Assembly (NCBI GenBank): GCA_963741845.1
Contig: CAVUJV010000033.1
Location: forward strand, 124,001-188,000
Length of the DNA: 64,000 nt
Reading direction: 5' to 3'
Source: Roseiarcus sp963741845
GTDB lineage: Bacteria; Pseudomonadota; Alphaproteobacteria; Rhizobiales; Beijerinckiaceae
Position numbers and translations under genes: made by a program. Below the pieces are notes generated by a model. It made no database searches, was not told where the DNA came from, and saw only the letters and a program-made list of their open reading frames with translations. The first letter of the stretch is position 1; each line of letters begins with the position of its first letter. Positions 17,148 through 29,486 of the stretch are shown here, piece after piece.

Positions 17148-20084
17148 TCACTCCCCGACGATGGTCGCGCGGGCTCGCTGCCACCATCCGGAGCGGCGGG
17201 GCCGCGGCGGCTCTTCAGGCGCCGGAGCGGCTTCGGCGTGAGCCTCCTCCGCCGGCGCCGCGGGTTCCGCTGAGGCCAGCGCTTTCGGCTGCGCGGGCGC
17301 ATGGACCTCGGCGGGCGGCGTCGGCGCGGCCGGCTCGGCCGCGACGGGCAGAGGCTCGACCGGAGTTGAGACCGCCTCCGGAGCGGGCGCGGCTTCGGCG
17401 GCGGGCGAAGCTTCGGCTGTCGGCTCGCCTGCGGGCGCCGCCGCCTCGGCCGGCAGCGGCGGGAATTCGGCCTGCGACTCCCCGGCCTCCGCGGCGAGAG
17501 CAGGCCCCGGAGCCTCGCCGAACGGCAGGTCGCCGGACGACTCCGTTTCCGCCGCGGCGTCGATGCGGGGATAGCGATGGCGTCCGCGCGAACGGCGCGA
17601 GCGTCGGCCGCCGCGTTCGCCCTCGCCTCGCCAGCCGCTCTCGGCGCCCTGCTCCTGCACCGGCTGTGCGAGATCGCCGCCGATTTCGGCGACGACCGCG
17701 AGGCCGTCGTCGGTCGGCTGGGGAGCGTCCGAGGGAGCGGCGCCCTCGGCGGGGCTGCGCTCTCCGCCGCGCCGCCGGCGCCGGCGCCGGCGCCGGCCGC
17801 GGCCGTTTTCGCCGTCATCAGGCCCGGAAAGCGCCGCTTCGCGTTCGGCCTCGCCGATCGGCTCGTCGTCCTCGGGAGCCTCGGCCGGCTCCTCGATATC
17901 CTCCTCCGCCGGGATCGGCTCGTCGATCACAGAGGCAAAATCGTCCTGGGCGAGCGGCGGCGGCTCGATCGCCTTGACGCCGGTCGCGGGCTCGCCGCGC
18001 TCGATCGCGTGATAGTTCGCGCCGGTCAGCGCGTCGTCCGCGTCGATCGTGACCGAAACGCCAAACCGGCGCTCGATGTCGCGCAGATGTCGCGCGCTTG
18101 TGGTTGAGGATATAGAGCGCAACGGGCGTGCGGGTCCGCACGATGACGTCGTGGCTCGCGCTCTTGATGAGCGCATCCTCGAGCACGCGCAGCACATGCA
18201 GCGCGATCGAAGCGGTGGAACGGACGACGCCTGCGCCCTGACAATGCGGGCAAACGACCGTCGAGCCTTCAAGCACGCCGGTGCGGATGCGCTGGCGCGA
18301 CATTTCGAGAAGGCCGAAATGGGAGATGCGGCCAACCTGGATGCGGGCGCGGTCGTTCTTGAGCGCGTCCTTGATGCGGCGCTCGACCGCGCGATTGTTG
18401 CGCGATTCCTCCATGTCGATGAAGTCGACGACGATGAGGCCCGCGAGGTCGCGAAGCCGCAGCTGACGGGCGATTTCGTCGGCGGCTTCGAGGTTGGTGC
18501 GAAGCGCCGTATCCTCGATATTGTGCTCGCGCGTCGAGCGGCCCGAGTTGACGTCGATCGCCACCAGCGCTTCGGTCTGGTTGATGACGATGTAGCCGCC
18601 CGACTTCAGCGTCACCTGATTCGAGAACATCGCGTCGAGCTGCGCTTCGACCCCGGCCTTGGCGAAGACGGGCGCCGTGTCGCGATAGAGCTGCACCACG
18701 TTGACGTGGCTCGGCATGAGGAGGCGCATGAACTGACGCGCCTCGCGGTAGCTGGTTTCGCCCGCGACGACGATCTCGTCGACCTCCTTGCTGTAGAGGT
18801 CGCGGATGGCGCGCTTGATGAGCGAGCCTTCCTCGTAGACGAGGGTCGGCGCGCTCGAAGCAAGCGTCGTCTCGCGCACCGTCTCCCACATGCGCAGGAG
18901 ATATTCGAAATCGCGCTTCACCTCGGCCTTGGTGCGGGAGGCGCCGGCCGTGCGCAGGATCACGCCCATGCCATCCGGAACGTCGAGCTCTTCGGCGATG
19001 CCCTTGAGGCGGCTGCGATCCTGGGCGTTGGTGATCTTGCGGGAGATGCCGCCGCCGCGCGCGGTGTTCGGCATCAGCACCGAATACCGGCCGGCGAGCG
19101 AAAGATAGGTGGTGAGCGCCGCGCCCTTGTTGCCGCGCTCCTCCTTCACGACCTGGACGAGCAGCACCTGACGGCGCTTGATGACTTCCTGAATCTTGTA
19201 CTGCCGACGCATCCGCTGCGGGCGGCGGGGCACTTCCTCGAGCGCATCGCCGCCGATCTGCTCGACGGGCTCGCCCTCGCCTTCGTCATCGCGCCGGTTG
19301 CGGTGCGACGCGATGCGCTCTTCCGAGCCGCCGTCGAGCGTCGTCACGTCGTGATCGTGATCGTCATCGTCGTCGTGATGCTGGTCGGCCGCCGTCTCAT
19401 GCGGCTCTGCCTCATTCGGCTCGCGGCGACTTCCGGCTCATGCGCCGCGCGTTCCGCCTCGATAGCCGCGGGCTCCGGCTCGACATGATTCGCGGGAGAC
19501 GTCTCCCCGGTGGATTCGGGCGCTTCGTGCGGCGCCTCGACGGGAGGAAGCGGCTCGGCCGCCTGAGGCTCGCCCGTCATCCCGGAGGCTGCCTCGTTCT
19601 CCGCCTCCATCGCAGGGTGGGCGAGGTCGATGGTCTCGACCGACGCTTCGCCTCCGATGTCCTCGTCGTCGGAGACAGCCGGTTCCGAGACCCTGTCGGC
19701 CTCGACGACGCGCGCTTCCGCTTCCGGCTGACGCTGACGACGATGCCGGCGGCTGCGGCGCTCGCCGCCGGATTCATAGTCGTCGTCGTCGCGGTGGGAC
19801 GCGGCCTCTTCTTCGAGAAGCGCCTGCCGGTCGGCGACGGGAATCTGATAATAGTCCGGATGGATTTCGGAGAAGGCAAGGAAACCGTGCCGGTTTCCGC
19901 CGTAGTCGACGAAGGCCGCCTGCAACGAGGGCTCGACCCTCGTCACTTTCGCAAGATAGATGTTGCCGCGCAGCGGCCGCTTGCTTGCAGATTCGAAATC
20001 GAATTCGTCGACGCGGTTACCCTTCAGCACCACCACCCGGGTTTCTTCCGGGTGGGAGGCGTCGATGATCATCTTGTTTGCCAT
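17148..20084 (-). CDS. rne: Ribonuclease E (two apparent frame breaks)
   Basis: RNase E, about 979 residues, the endonuclease that starts mRNA decay and rRNA processing. The N-terminus (MANKMIIDASHPEETRVVVLKG) and GNIYLAKVTRVEPSLQAAFVDYG begin the S1 domain, which is split by a long acidic insert, as in other alphaproteobacterial RNase E. The catalytic DNase I-like part holds ALVAIDVNSGRST and VVDFIDMEE, and VVCPHCQGAG is the zinc link. The C-terminal tail is Arg-rich (RGRRRRRRRRR) then Pro/Ala/Glu-rich, the degradosome scaffold. The frame breaks near 19425-19430 (in a His/Asp-rich part of the insert) and near 18090-18097, where removing one A restores NHKRAHLRDIERRFG. The gene is normally essential, so errors are likely. 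Confidence 0.93.
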
Positions 20085-20828
20085 GGAGAACTCTCTTGCC
20101 GTGCGCAGCAGCTCCCGCAGGCGGCTTCTTGGGCCGGGCAGGGAGGGGGCGGTCGGCGTCTGCTTGAGGAGGGGGAAACGAAAAATTCTGTGGGGGCGAC
20201 GACAAGCGCCTCACCGGACGACGCTCGACCAGGCCGCCGCGCGGCCTCGTCGCCAAGCTCAAGAAGCTCTGATTCTCACGTCCGGACATCGTCGAGCAAA
20301 AAACCAAGATTCGTCGCCGTTTGGCGGCGCTGTTCAGCGCCCCAGCGTCACGAATTCGAGCCGCGCGGCCCATAGCCGGCCCTCGCTTCTTGGTGTCAGT
20401 CCGCAAACCCCTGTTCAGGCGCAGCGCACGCGCACAAGATAGCCGACCCCGGCAGCGGGCTCGCCCGCTTCCGCGTCATCCGCACGACGCCGCGGTCCGT
20501 CACTCGACGGTTCCGCTCTGATCCACGCTCAAGACTGAACGAGACGGCCCGGCAGATTCGGTCCGAATTCATAACACCTTTTAAATAGGCGCCGCCGCTC
20601 GCCTTGGCAAGCTGAAATGCAAGCCCCGGCCCGGCGCCCGGCCCCTTTCGCACGCTCTAAATCGTTGTCGGTGCACCAATTTACCCGCCGTAAAGGTTTG
20701 GCGGGCCTCAATCGCGACGGGCCGGCGGCCCCCGATCCGGTCGCGAGCCGTCGCCGTTCCGCAAGAATGCGATTGCCCGACCGCGCGGCCGGGCGGTAAA
20801 CGATTCTGCGTCGTGAGAGTGAGATCCG
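20085..20828. other. Divergent rne/amiC intergenic region
   Basis: These 744 bases separate the divergent rne and amiC genes. I see no convincing protein. The part next to rne probably includes its long 5' untranslated region; E. coli rne is autoregulated through such a leader, and the same is possible here. An inverted repeat ATTCGG-T-CCGAAT (20556-20568) lies beside an AT-rich patch (20568-20588) that may be a promoter. Confidence 0.5.
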
Positions 20829-22125
20829 ATGGCGCTTGCATGGGGGCGAATCCTGGCCGCGATAGCGCTGACCGCCGCGCTTGCCGCGGGGCCACGCGCC
20901 GTCAATGCCGAGACCACGCCTGTCGCGGTCGGGGCGCGTCTCACGCAGACCGGGGCCGGCGCGGAGCTCGTCTTCGACCTTTCGCAACCTGTGGAGGCGC
21001 GCGCTTATGCGCTAACCTCTCCCGACCGCATCGTGGTGGACCTGCCGGAGGTCAATTTCCAGCTTGACCCCTCGATTGGACGTGGGGCCGACGACAAAGG
21101 GCTCGTGAAAGCCTTTCGGTTCGGGCTGCTCGACAGCGGCCGGTCGCGGATCGTCGTCGATCTCAGCCGCTCCGCCTGCCCGGATTCCATCGAATTCGAA
21201 GCCGATCTCCCCCGGCGCGCCCGCGTCGCGGCTCAGAATCGCTCTCAAACCCTGCGACGCCATGGCCTTCTCGGCCCTGGAGCGCTCGCCGACAGCCTCG
21301 TCTCTCGACGTGGCCGCGGCGCCCGCCGCGCCCGAATCCGTCATCGTTCTCGATCCGGGCCATGGCGGCGCCGACAGCGGGGCGCACGGCGTCGGCGGGG
21401 TGGCGGAGAAGACGCTGGTCTGGGATTTCTGCGAGGAGCTTCGCCGCCAGCTCGAGGCCGAAGGCAAATATACAGTCGTCATGACGCGCAAAGGCGACGA
21501 CTACGTCGATCTCGACGAGCGCGTGGATATTGCGCGCAAAGTCAATGCGTCTCTGTTCATTTCTATCCATGCCGACACGCTGAGCGAGTCCGCGGGCGTA
21601 AACGGCTCGACGGTTTACACCTGCTCCGAGCGCGCCTCGGACGCGGAGGCCGCCCGGATCGCCGCGCGCGAGAACGCGGCCGACGGCGGAGAGAAGACCG
21701 TGGCGCGGGCGAAGGACCCGGACGTCGCGGATATCCTGTTCGATCTCAGGCGCCGCGAGACCCGCGCCTACGCGCACATCTTCTCGCGCGGGCTCGTCGG
21801 CTCCCTCGGCGACGTGACGCGGCTCAATCACAATCCGCAGCGGTCGGCGAGCTTCGTCGTGCTCAAGGCGCCCGAATTTCCCTCGGTTCTGGTCGAACTT
21901 GGCTATCTCTCGAACGCGCAGGACGTCAGGTCGCTCGTGTCTCCGGAATGGCGGATGAGAACGGCGTCCGCGATGGTGAAGGCCATCGACCAGTTTCTTC
22001 GCGGCGTCCGCGAATGCGGGCGACGCGAAGCCTCAGGGCGTGGCGCTCGACGCGAGACCCGAGAGCGCCGCGAATCGCTGAAGGGTTGCCCCGAAAGCGC
22101 GTTTCGCGCTATCGGCGTTGCCTGA
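20829..22125 (+). CDS. amiC: N-acetylmuramoyl-L-alanine amidase, frameshifted
   Basis: A periplasmic cell-wall amidase of about 432 residues. It has a signal peptide (MALAWGRILAAIALTAALAAG, cleavage near AVNA), an AMIN domain (ELVFDLSQPVEARAYALTSPDRIVVDLPEV), and an Amidase_3 catalytic domain with zinc ligands in VLDPGHGGADSGA, FISIHAD and the glutamate in PSVLVELGYLSN. The frame breaks near 21208-21214 in a run of five C; dropping one C restores EADLPGAPASRLRIALKP. The family cleaves septal peptidoglycan. It is followed by mrcA in the order usual for Rhizobiales. Confidence 0.9.
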
Positions 22126-22354
22126 ACTGTACAAGCCGGATTTCGGGTGAGCGGCGCAGGACCATAAATTCGCCGTACTCCCCCACAAAAGGAGGCAGGT
22201 CGTCGGACGGGGCCAGTCGCGCCGGCCGGGCCTTTCGGACGAGCCTTCGGGGGTCGGGAAGGAAGTTGCGCGGGGACATGCGCCGGATTGGGGTTCGTCT
22301 CGACGCTTCGCGCGATCGCCGACGGGCGTAAGTTGTAAGGCTTGGATCGGCTCA

Positions 22355-24754
22355 ATGCGCGGCATCGCCCGAATGTTCGGCTTCATTTTCGCGACGGGCG
22401 CGATGCTCTTCGTTGTCGCCGCCGCGATCGTGGCCGGCGTCGTCTGGAAGTACGAGCAGGATCTGCCCGACTACACCCAGCTCAAGAACTACGAGCCGCC
22501 GGTGATGACCCGCGTGCATGCGGCCGACGGCAGTCTGCTTGCGGAATATGCGCGCGAGCGCCGGCTCTATCTGCCCTCGTCCGAGATCCCCGATCTCGTG
22601 AAGCGCGCCTTCATCGCCGCCGAGGACAAGAACTTCTATTCGCATCACGGCTTCGACCCTGAAGGCATCGTGCGCGCGGCGATCGTCTATTTTCAGGGGT
22701 CGCGACACATTCAGGGCGCGTCCACCATCACGCAGCAGGTGGCGAAGAACTTTCTGCTGAATTCGGATCGCACATTCGACCGCAAGATCCGCGAGATCCT
22801 GCTCAGCCTCAAGATCGAGTCCGCCTATCCGAAGGACAAGATCCTCGAGCTCTATCTGAACGAGATCTATCTCGGCCTCTCGAACTACGGCGTGGCCGCC
22901 GCGGCGCTCAACTACTTCAACAAGTCGGTGAGCGAGCTGTCTATCGCCGAGGTCGCCTATCTTGCGGCGCTGCCGAAGGAGCCTTCCGCGCTCAATCCGT
23001 TCCGCGATCACGACCGCGCCGTCGATCGGCGCAACTACGTGATCAGCCGCATGGAGGAAGACGGCTACATCACGCACGAGCAGGCGAAGGAGGCGCGATC
23101 CGAGCCGCTCGGCGTCAATCCGCGCGTCCTGACTCCGAACTCGATCGCCGCGGGCTTCTTCGCCGAGGAAGTGCGGCGCGAACTGCTCGAGCGCTACGGA
23201 GAGAACAAGCTCTACGAGGGCGGCCTCTCCGTCCACACGACGCTCGATCCCAAGCTTCAGCTGATGGCGCGCAAGGCGCTGGCCGACGGCCTCGTCCGCT
23301 TCGACGAGGCGCATGGCTGGCACGGCGTCGTCAAGTCGATCGATCTCGGCCAGGACTGGGGCGCGCCGCTCGCCGACATTCCGGCCTATAGCGACATCAA
23401 GCCGTGGGTGCTCGCGGTCGCGCTCGACGTGTCCGGCCCGGTCATGCGCATCGGCCTCCAGCCAGGCCGCGACAAGTCCGGCGCCGTCGTGCAGGATCGC
23501 AACACCGGCGTCGTGACCCCGGAAGGCTATCGCTGGACGGGCAGGCCGCCCCGAAGCATCGCAAAGCCCGGCGACGTCGTTTACGTGGAGCCGCTATCCG
23601 GCAAGCCGGGCGAATACCGGCTGCGTCAGATTCCCGAAGTCAGCGGCGCCTGCGTCGCGATGGACCCGTTCACCGGCCGCGTGCTGGCGATGGTCGGCGG
23701 CTTCTCGTTCGATCAATCCGAGTTCAACCGCGCGACCCAGGCGCAGCGCCAGCCGGGCTCCTCGTTCAAGCCCTTCGTTTACGCGGCGGCGCTCGACAAC
23801 GGCTATACGCCGTCCTCGATCCTGCTCGACGCGCCGGTCAGCATCGACCAGGGCAACGGCCAGATCTGGACCCCCCAGAACTTCGAGGGCAAGTCGGGCG
23901 GTCCGCATACGCTGCGCTTCGGCGTCGAGCATTCGATCAACCAGATGACCGTGCGACTCGCCCGCGATATCGGCATGCCGCTCATCGTCGAATATTCCAA
24001 GCGCTTCGGCATCTACGACAATCTGCCGCCGTTCCTCTCGATGTCGATCGGCGCCGGCGAGACGACGGTCCTGCGCATGGTGACCGGCTATTCGATGTTC
24101 GCCAACGGCGGCAAGCGGCTCAAGGCGACGCTGATCGACCGCATTCAGGACCGCTGGGGCAATTCGATCTACAAGCACGACGAACGGATTTGCGAAGGCT
24201 GCGATGCGACGACCTGGCATGACCAGCCCGAGCCGAAGCTCATCGACAAGCGCGAGCAGGTGATCGACCCGTTGAGCGCCTACCAGATCACCTCGATCAT
24301 GGAAGGCGTCATCCAGCGCGGCACCGGCATCGCGATCAAGGAACTCGGCCGCACGCTCGCAGGCAAGACCGGCACGACCAACGACGCGAAGGACCTCTGG
24401 TTCGTCGGCTACTCGCCGAACCTCGCCTTCGGCGTGTTCATGGGCTACGACAAGCCGCGTTCGCTCGGCGGCAGCGCGCAGGCGGCGCTTTACACCGCGC
24501 CGATCTTCCGCGACTTCATGAAGATGGCGCTGAAGGACACGCCCGACACGCCCTTCCGCATCCCGCCGGGCATCAAGCTCGTCTCGGTCGACGTCCACTC
24601 GGGCATGCGCGCGACGGGACCGGGCACGATCCTCGAAGCCTTCAAGCCGGGAACCGGCCCGCCGGACAGCTATCTTAGCGGAGGCGGCGGAGGTGGAGAC
24701 TCCGCGGCCGCCGCGGACGCCTCGGTCGGACCCGGAACCGGCGGCCTTTACTGA
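22355..24754 (+). CDS. mrcA: Penicillin-binding protein 1A
   Basis: An intact 799-residue bifunctional PBP that polymerises and cross-links peptidoglycan. A single N-terminal membrane anchor (about residues 8-32) is followed by the glycosyltransferase domain (AAEDKNFYSHHG with the catalytic Glu, then GASTITQQVAKN and ILELYLNEIYLG) and an OB-like insert. The transpeptidase domain has SxxK at S469-SFK472, and GKTGTTN is the third motif. The C-terminus ends in a Gly-rich, flexible tail. It follows amiC, and a strong terminator comes 20 bases after the stop. Confidence 0.97.
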   Translation: MRGIARMFGFIFATGAMLFVVAAAIVAGVVWKYEQDLPDYTQLKNYEPPVMTRVHAADGSLLAEYARERRLYLPSSEIPDLVKRAFIAAEDKNFYSHHGFDPEGIVRAAIVYFQGSRHIQGASTITQQVAKNFLLNSDRTFDRKIREILLSLKIESAYPKDKILELYLNEIYLGLSNYGVAAAALNYFNKSVSELSIAEVAYLAALPKEPSALNPFRDHDRAVDRRNYVISRMEEDGYITHEQAKEARSEPLGVNPRVLTPNSIAAGFFAEEVRRELLERYGENKLYEGGLSVHTTLDPKLQLMARKALADGLVRFDEAHGWHGVVKSIDLGQDWGAPLADIPAYSDIKPWVLAVALDVSGPVMRIGLQPGRDKSGAVVQDRNTGVVTPEGYRWTGRPPRSIAKPGDVVYVEPLSGKPGEYRLRQIPEVSGACVAMDPFTGRVLAMVGGFSFDQSEFNRATQAQRQPGSSFKPFVYAAALDNGYTPSSILLDAPVSIDQGNGQIWTPQNFEGKSGGPHTLRFGVEHSINQMTVRLARDIGMPLIVEYSKRFGIYDNLPPFLSMSIGAGETTVLRMVTGYSMFANGGKRLKATLIDRIQDRWGNSIYKHDERICEGCDATTWHDQPEPKLIDKREQVIDPLSAYQITSIMEGVIQRGTGIAIKELGRTLAGKTGTTNDAKDLWFVGYSPNLAFGVFMGYDKPRSLGGSAQAALYTAPIFRDFMKMALKDTPDTPFRIPPGIKLVSVDVHSGMRATGPGTILEAFKPGTGPPDSYLSGGGGGGDSAAAADASVGPGTGGLY

Positions 24755-24773
24755 CCGGACTGGAATCGAAAGG

Positions 24774-24808
24774 CGGCGCGACCTCGAAAATGGGACGCGC
24801 CGTTTTTT
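24774..24808 (+). terminator. Rho-independent terminator after mrcA
   Basis: CGGCGCG (24774-24780) pairs with CGCGCCG (24796-24802), followed by six T. Confidence 0.8.
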
Positions 24809-24838
24809 GTTGCGAGCGGGCAGCGCGCGCGCCGCGGG

Positions 24839-27800
24839 TCAGGCCAGCCTCGCGATGAGCCCCGAGGCGGAGGACTTCACGAGCCGTTTCTCGGCCTCCC
24901 AGCGGTCTGCGCCCTCGATCTCGGCCAGGAGTTGCGTCTCGCCGCCCGACGAGCGCCGCGACCGGAACGCCGTCCCGATAGACGATGCGGTTGGCGGTCA
25001 GCGCCGGCACGCGCTCGCCGGGGAAGATCACGCCCGCAAGATTGAGCGGATCGGCCGCGGACAGCGACACCCATTCGCCCTGCGGCGGGCGGCGGCGCAT
25101 CTCGCGCAGGCTCGCGACCGCCTCGGGCAGCGCATATTGCTCGCCGGAGAAGCCCGCGACGAAGCGTCCGCCGCGGATCTCGCCCGCCGCTTCCAGCCGC
25201 CGATAGACCCGCAAGAGATCGCGCCAGGGCGGAAGCCATCCGGCTTCGCGCGCCAGCAGACGCCAGAAGACGACGCCATAGCGGCGCAGGAGCGCGCGGG
25301 CGGCGTGTTCGACGGCGGCGGCTCGCAATTCCTCTCCCCAGGCCTCAGGCGGGGGGCGGCGCACGATCGCCCACCGCCCGCCGCTCTCCACGGCGAAAGG
25401 CAGCACGCGCCCGCGCCGCGCCGCGCCGATGCGGCTCTTGCGCTGGCTCGAAGGCGTGAGCAGCGCGCGCAGGCCGCCGAAGGAATCCGAGGCGATGAGA
25501 CCGAGCGCCACCAGTTCCCCGAGCGCCGTCTCCACCTCGGAGGGCAGCATGCGGGCAAGGTCGCAAAGCTCGTCGAAGAAGAGCGCGCCATGCGACGCGA
25601 AGGCGTCGAGGAGCGCCCGGGCGCGTCCGCTCGGCGCGGCTTCGCCTTGCGCGGGCGCGAGCGCCAGCCAGTAGGGCGCCTTGCGCCGGTCGAGGATCGC
25701 GATCGGCGTCGCCGGAACCGGGCTTGTGGATCGGCTCCGCTCGGCCGCGCGCGGCGGGGGCGTGAGCCGCATCCAGGCGGCCCGGCCCGCGAGACATTGG
25801 GCGTCGAGCCAGGAGGGCTGGTAGAGCCGCACGCGCGCCGACAGGATCTCCGTCTCCCACGCTTTCGCCGGCGCCTCGAAGCCTTCGAGCAGGCTCAGCG
25901 CGGCGGGGACGGATTCCGGCCCTTCGAGCCGCGATTCGGCGTCGACGTGATGCCAGGCGAAGAGGAAGCGCATGAAGTCGCGCGCCGCGACCGGCTCGAT
26001 CTCGGCCCGCAGCCGATTGATCGTGTAGCGATGGATGCGCGCGAGCAGCCGCCGGTCGCACCATTGCTCCTCGTTGACGCCCGGATCGTAGCGCCCGCGC
26101 ATCGCCGCGCCATCCGCCTCCAGCGCGACCAGCGCCGCGTTCGCCGCATGCGGCGTGACGCCGAGGCTCGCCGCGAGCGACGAGGCCGTGACCGGTCCGG
26201 CAGCTTCGAGGCGGCCCCGCACGATCTCCATGAGGGCCTTTTCCGGCGACCAGTCGACCGGCTTCTCGCCGGGCGGCGGCGCGATCTCCGGCTCGACCGG
26301 CGCCTCCGGCCAGAGCGCCCGGAACTGGGTGAGCCGCTCGGCCGCGATCCAGAGCGTCGCTCGCGGCGTCTTAAGCCGCGCGACGCGCTTCGTCGCCGCC
26401 AGCGTGTCGAGCCATGCGCGCCATTCCGGGTGGGCTTCCGCTTCCTCCTCGGTGAGGCAGCCGAGCCATAACAGGGCGTCGTGAAGCTCCTCGGCGCTGG
26501 CCGGATCGGGTTCAGCCTCCGAGCGGACGCGCGCGATGGCCGCGGCGTCGAGCCTCCCGAGGTCCGAGGACGAAGCGGGATCGCGCCAGCGGCGCGCCAT
26601 CACGGCCTGCGTGCGGCGCTCCTCGGCGGGCGCGTCGTCGAGATAGGCGTAAGGCTTGGTCGTCAGCGCTTCGAGCGCGAGCGGCGAGGGCTCGGTGAGG
26701 TCCTTGCAGACGACGTCGATCTCGCCCGCTTCGATGCGCCTGAGCAGGCGTTCGAGCCCGTCGATGTCCATCGCCTCGTGCAGGCAATCCTCGATCGCCT
26801 GATTGGTGAGCGGATGGTCGGGGATCTCGCGCTCGCCGACAATATTCTCGAGGCAGGCGATCTGATCCGGGAAGACGGCGGCGACGAGGTCCTCCGCCTG
26901 CATCCGCATGATCTGCGGGGGAACCTTCTTGCCGCTCCGGAAGCGGGGCAGGGCGAGCGAGATGCTCGCGACCCAGCGCCAGCGCGTCGTGAACATCGGC
27001 GAATCCAGCAGCGCCTGCACGAGCACCGAGCGCACGCTGTTGGAATGAAGGTAGCGGGCGACCTCCTCCAGTTCGAAACTATGCGCCGTCGTCAGCGAAA
27101 GCTGCACCGCGTCCTCGGTCGCGGCCGCCTGAAGCTCGAAGTTGAACTTGCGGCAGAAGCGCTTGCGAAGCGCGAGGCCCCAGGCGCGATTGATGCGGCT
27201 GCCGTAGGGCGAATGGACGATGAGCTGCATGCCGCCCGCTTCGTCGAAGAAGCGCTCGAAGACGATCGCCGTCTGGGTCGGCAGGCGGCCCAGGGTCGCG
27301 GCGGCCGCCGCGAGATATTCGGCGAGCTGCGCGGCGGGCTCGGCGCCGATGCCGATCTCGTCGGCGAGCCAGCGCTTCAGCGCCCCGCCCGCAGGATCGG
27401 CGCGCAGGCGAACCATCGCATCGGCGCGCAGGCGCGAGACGGCGGCGGAGAGCGCGTCCGTTCGGCCCGGCGCTTCGCCGAGCCAGAAGGGGATGTTCGG
27501 CGGCTGGCCTTTCGCGTCCTCGACGCGCACCTGTCCGCGTTCGACGCGCTGGATGCGATAGGACATGTTGCCGAGCTGGAACACATCGCCCGCGAGGCTT
27601 TCGACCGCGAAATCCTCGTTGACCGTGCCGATGACGAGATTGTCCGGCTCCAGCAGCACCTGATAATCCGACGTGTCGGGAATGGCGCCGCCGGAGGTGA
27701 GAGCGGTCGTGCGCGCGCCGCGCCGCCCGCGCAGGAGGCCATTGACCGCGTCGCGATGGATCAGCGCGCCGCGCCGCCCGTTGCGGCCCGCGAAGCCCTC

Positions 27801-29266
27801 GCCGAGCATCTGCGCGACAGCCTCGAAATCCTCGCGCCTGAGATCGCGATAGGGCGAGGCGCGGCGCATCCGCTCGTAAAGCTCGGCCTCCGGCCAATCC
27901 TGCGCGGCGGCTTCGGCGGCGATCTGCTGCGAAAGGACGTCGAGAGGCCCCGGCGGAACGGTCAGCCGGTCAAGCTCGCCGCGCCGCACGCGAGTCGAGA
28001 AGGGCCGCGCATTCGGCGAGATCGTCGCGCGACAAGCGGGAAAAGCCGGCCCTTCGGCGTGCCGTCGATGGCGTGGCCCGAACGCCCGACCCGCTGAAGG
28101 AAGGCCGCGATCGAGCGCGGCGAGCCGATCTGGCAGACAAGCTCCACTTCGCCGATGTCGATGCCGAGCTCCAGCGAGGCGGTCGCGACCATCGCCCTGA
28201 GTTCGCCGCGCTTGAGCTTCTGCTCGGCCGCGAGGCGTCGCTCTTTCGAGAGACTGCCGTGGTGCGGCGCGACGACATTCTCGCCGAGCCGCTCGGAGAG
28301 CGCGCGGGCGAGCCGCTCGGCCATGCGGCGCGTGTTGACGAAAACGAGCGTGGTGCGATGCGCCTCGATAAGCTCGGCGAGGCGGTCGTAGACCTCGGTC
28401 CAGGTCTCGTTCGACATGAGCGCTTCGAGCGGCGAGCCGGGAACCTCGATCCGGAGGTCGCGGGCCCGCTGGTGGCCCGCGTCGACAATCGCCACCCCCT
28501 CCGTGGCGCGGTCGCCGCCAACGAGGAAATCCGCGACCGCCTCGACCGGATTCTGGGTCGCGGAGAGGCCGATGCGCTGGAGCCGGTCGCCGCAGAGCGC
28601 GGACAGCCGTTCGAGCGAGAGCGCGAGATGCGCGCCGCGCTTGTTCGGCGCGACGGCGTGGATCTCGTCCACGATCACCGACCGCGTCGTCTTCAGCATC
28701 GCCCGGCCCGATTCGGAGCCGAGCAGGACGTAAAGCGATTCCGGCGTCGTCACGAGGATATGCGGCGGCTTGCGGCGCATCTTCGCCCGCTCCGACGATG
28801 TCGTGTCGCCGGTTCGCACCCATGCGGTGATCGCCACATCGGGCAGGCCAAGGCGGGCGAGTTCGGCGCGGACGCCTTCCAGCGGCGCGTCGAGGTTGAT
28901 GCGGATGTCGTTGGAAAGCGCCTTCAGGGGCGAGACATAGACGATCTGGGTCTCGTCGGGCAGCGGGCCTTCGAGCCCCTGCCGGACGAGGTCGTCGATG
29001 GCCGCGAGAAAGGCCGCGAGCGTCTTGCCGGAGCCGGTCGGCGCGGCGATGAGCGTCGGCCGCCCGGCCTTGATCGCGGTCCAGGCTTCCGTCTGCGCGG
29101 GGGTCGGCGCGGGAAAGGTCTTGGCGAACCACGCCGCGACCGCGGGATGGAACAGCCGCTCCAGATCGCCGGCGACCTTCAGCCGCGCGGCGCGCGCGGC
29201 CGCCCGGCTCGGCCGGGAGGTCCGGGCCGGCGGGCGTGCGAGGACGGCTGTGGCGGGCGGCGGCAT
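24839..29266 (-). CDS. lhr: Lhr-type large ATP-dependent helicase (three apparent frame breaks)
   Basis: A superfamily 2 helicase of about 1475 residues, the size of full-length bacterial Lhr, which unwinds DNA or RNA-DNA hybrids and is linked to DNA repair. The helicase core has Walker A APTGSGKT, the DEIH box in SVIVDEIHAV, SATQNPVEAV, and motif VI QRVGRSGHAIDG. The long C-terminal part has the Lhr-specific winged-helix and barrel region (VFERFFDEAGGMQLIVHSPYG; RRYGVVFWRLLAREAG). The frame breaks near 28033-28038 and 27990-27993, which together restore RLFPL-SRDDLAECAALLDS-VRRGELDRL, and near 24946-24952, which restores VGGETQLLAEIEGADRWEAE and a stop at 24839. Each is repaired by removing one base. 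Confidence 0.9.
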
Positions 29267-29486
29267 GGGGTGAACCTAACAGGAACGCGGGAGCCTGCAA
29301 TATGGGGCGCGGAGGATAATTCTGAAGGGCGTCTCTTGGGCCTGCGCTGGCTTCTGACGTTGACCGCCGTGAACAAAACCAGACACCCCCGCGGCCACAC
29401 TCCCCCTCATCGGAATTCTCTTGGCGCCGCGCGCCGCATCGCCTAATCCCTCGGCTCCTTTTCCTCGAACCTGAAACGAGCGTTCC

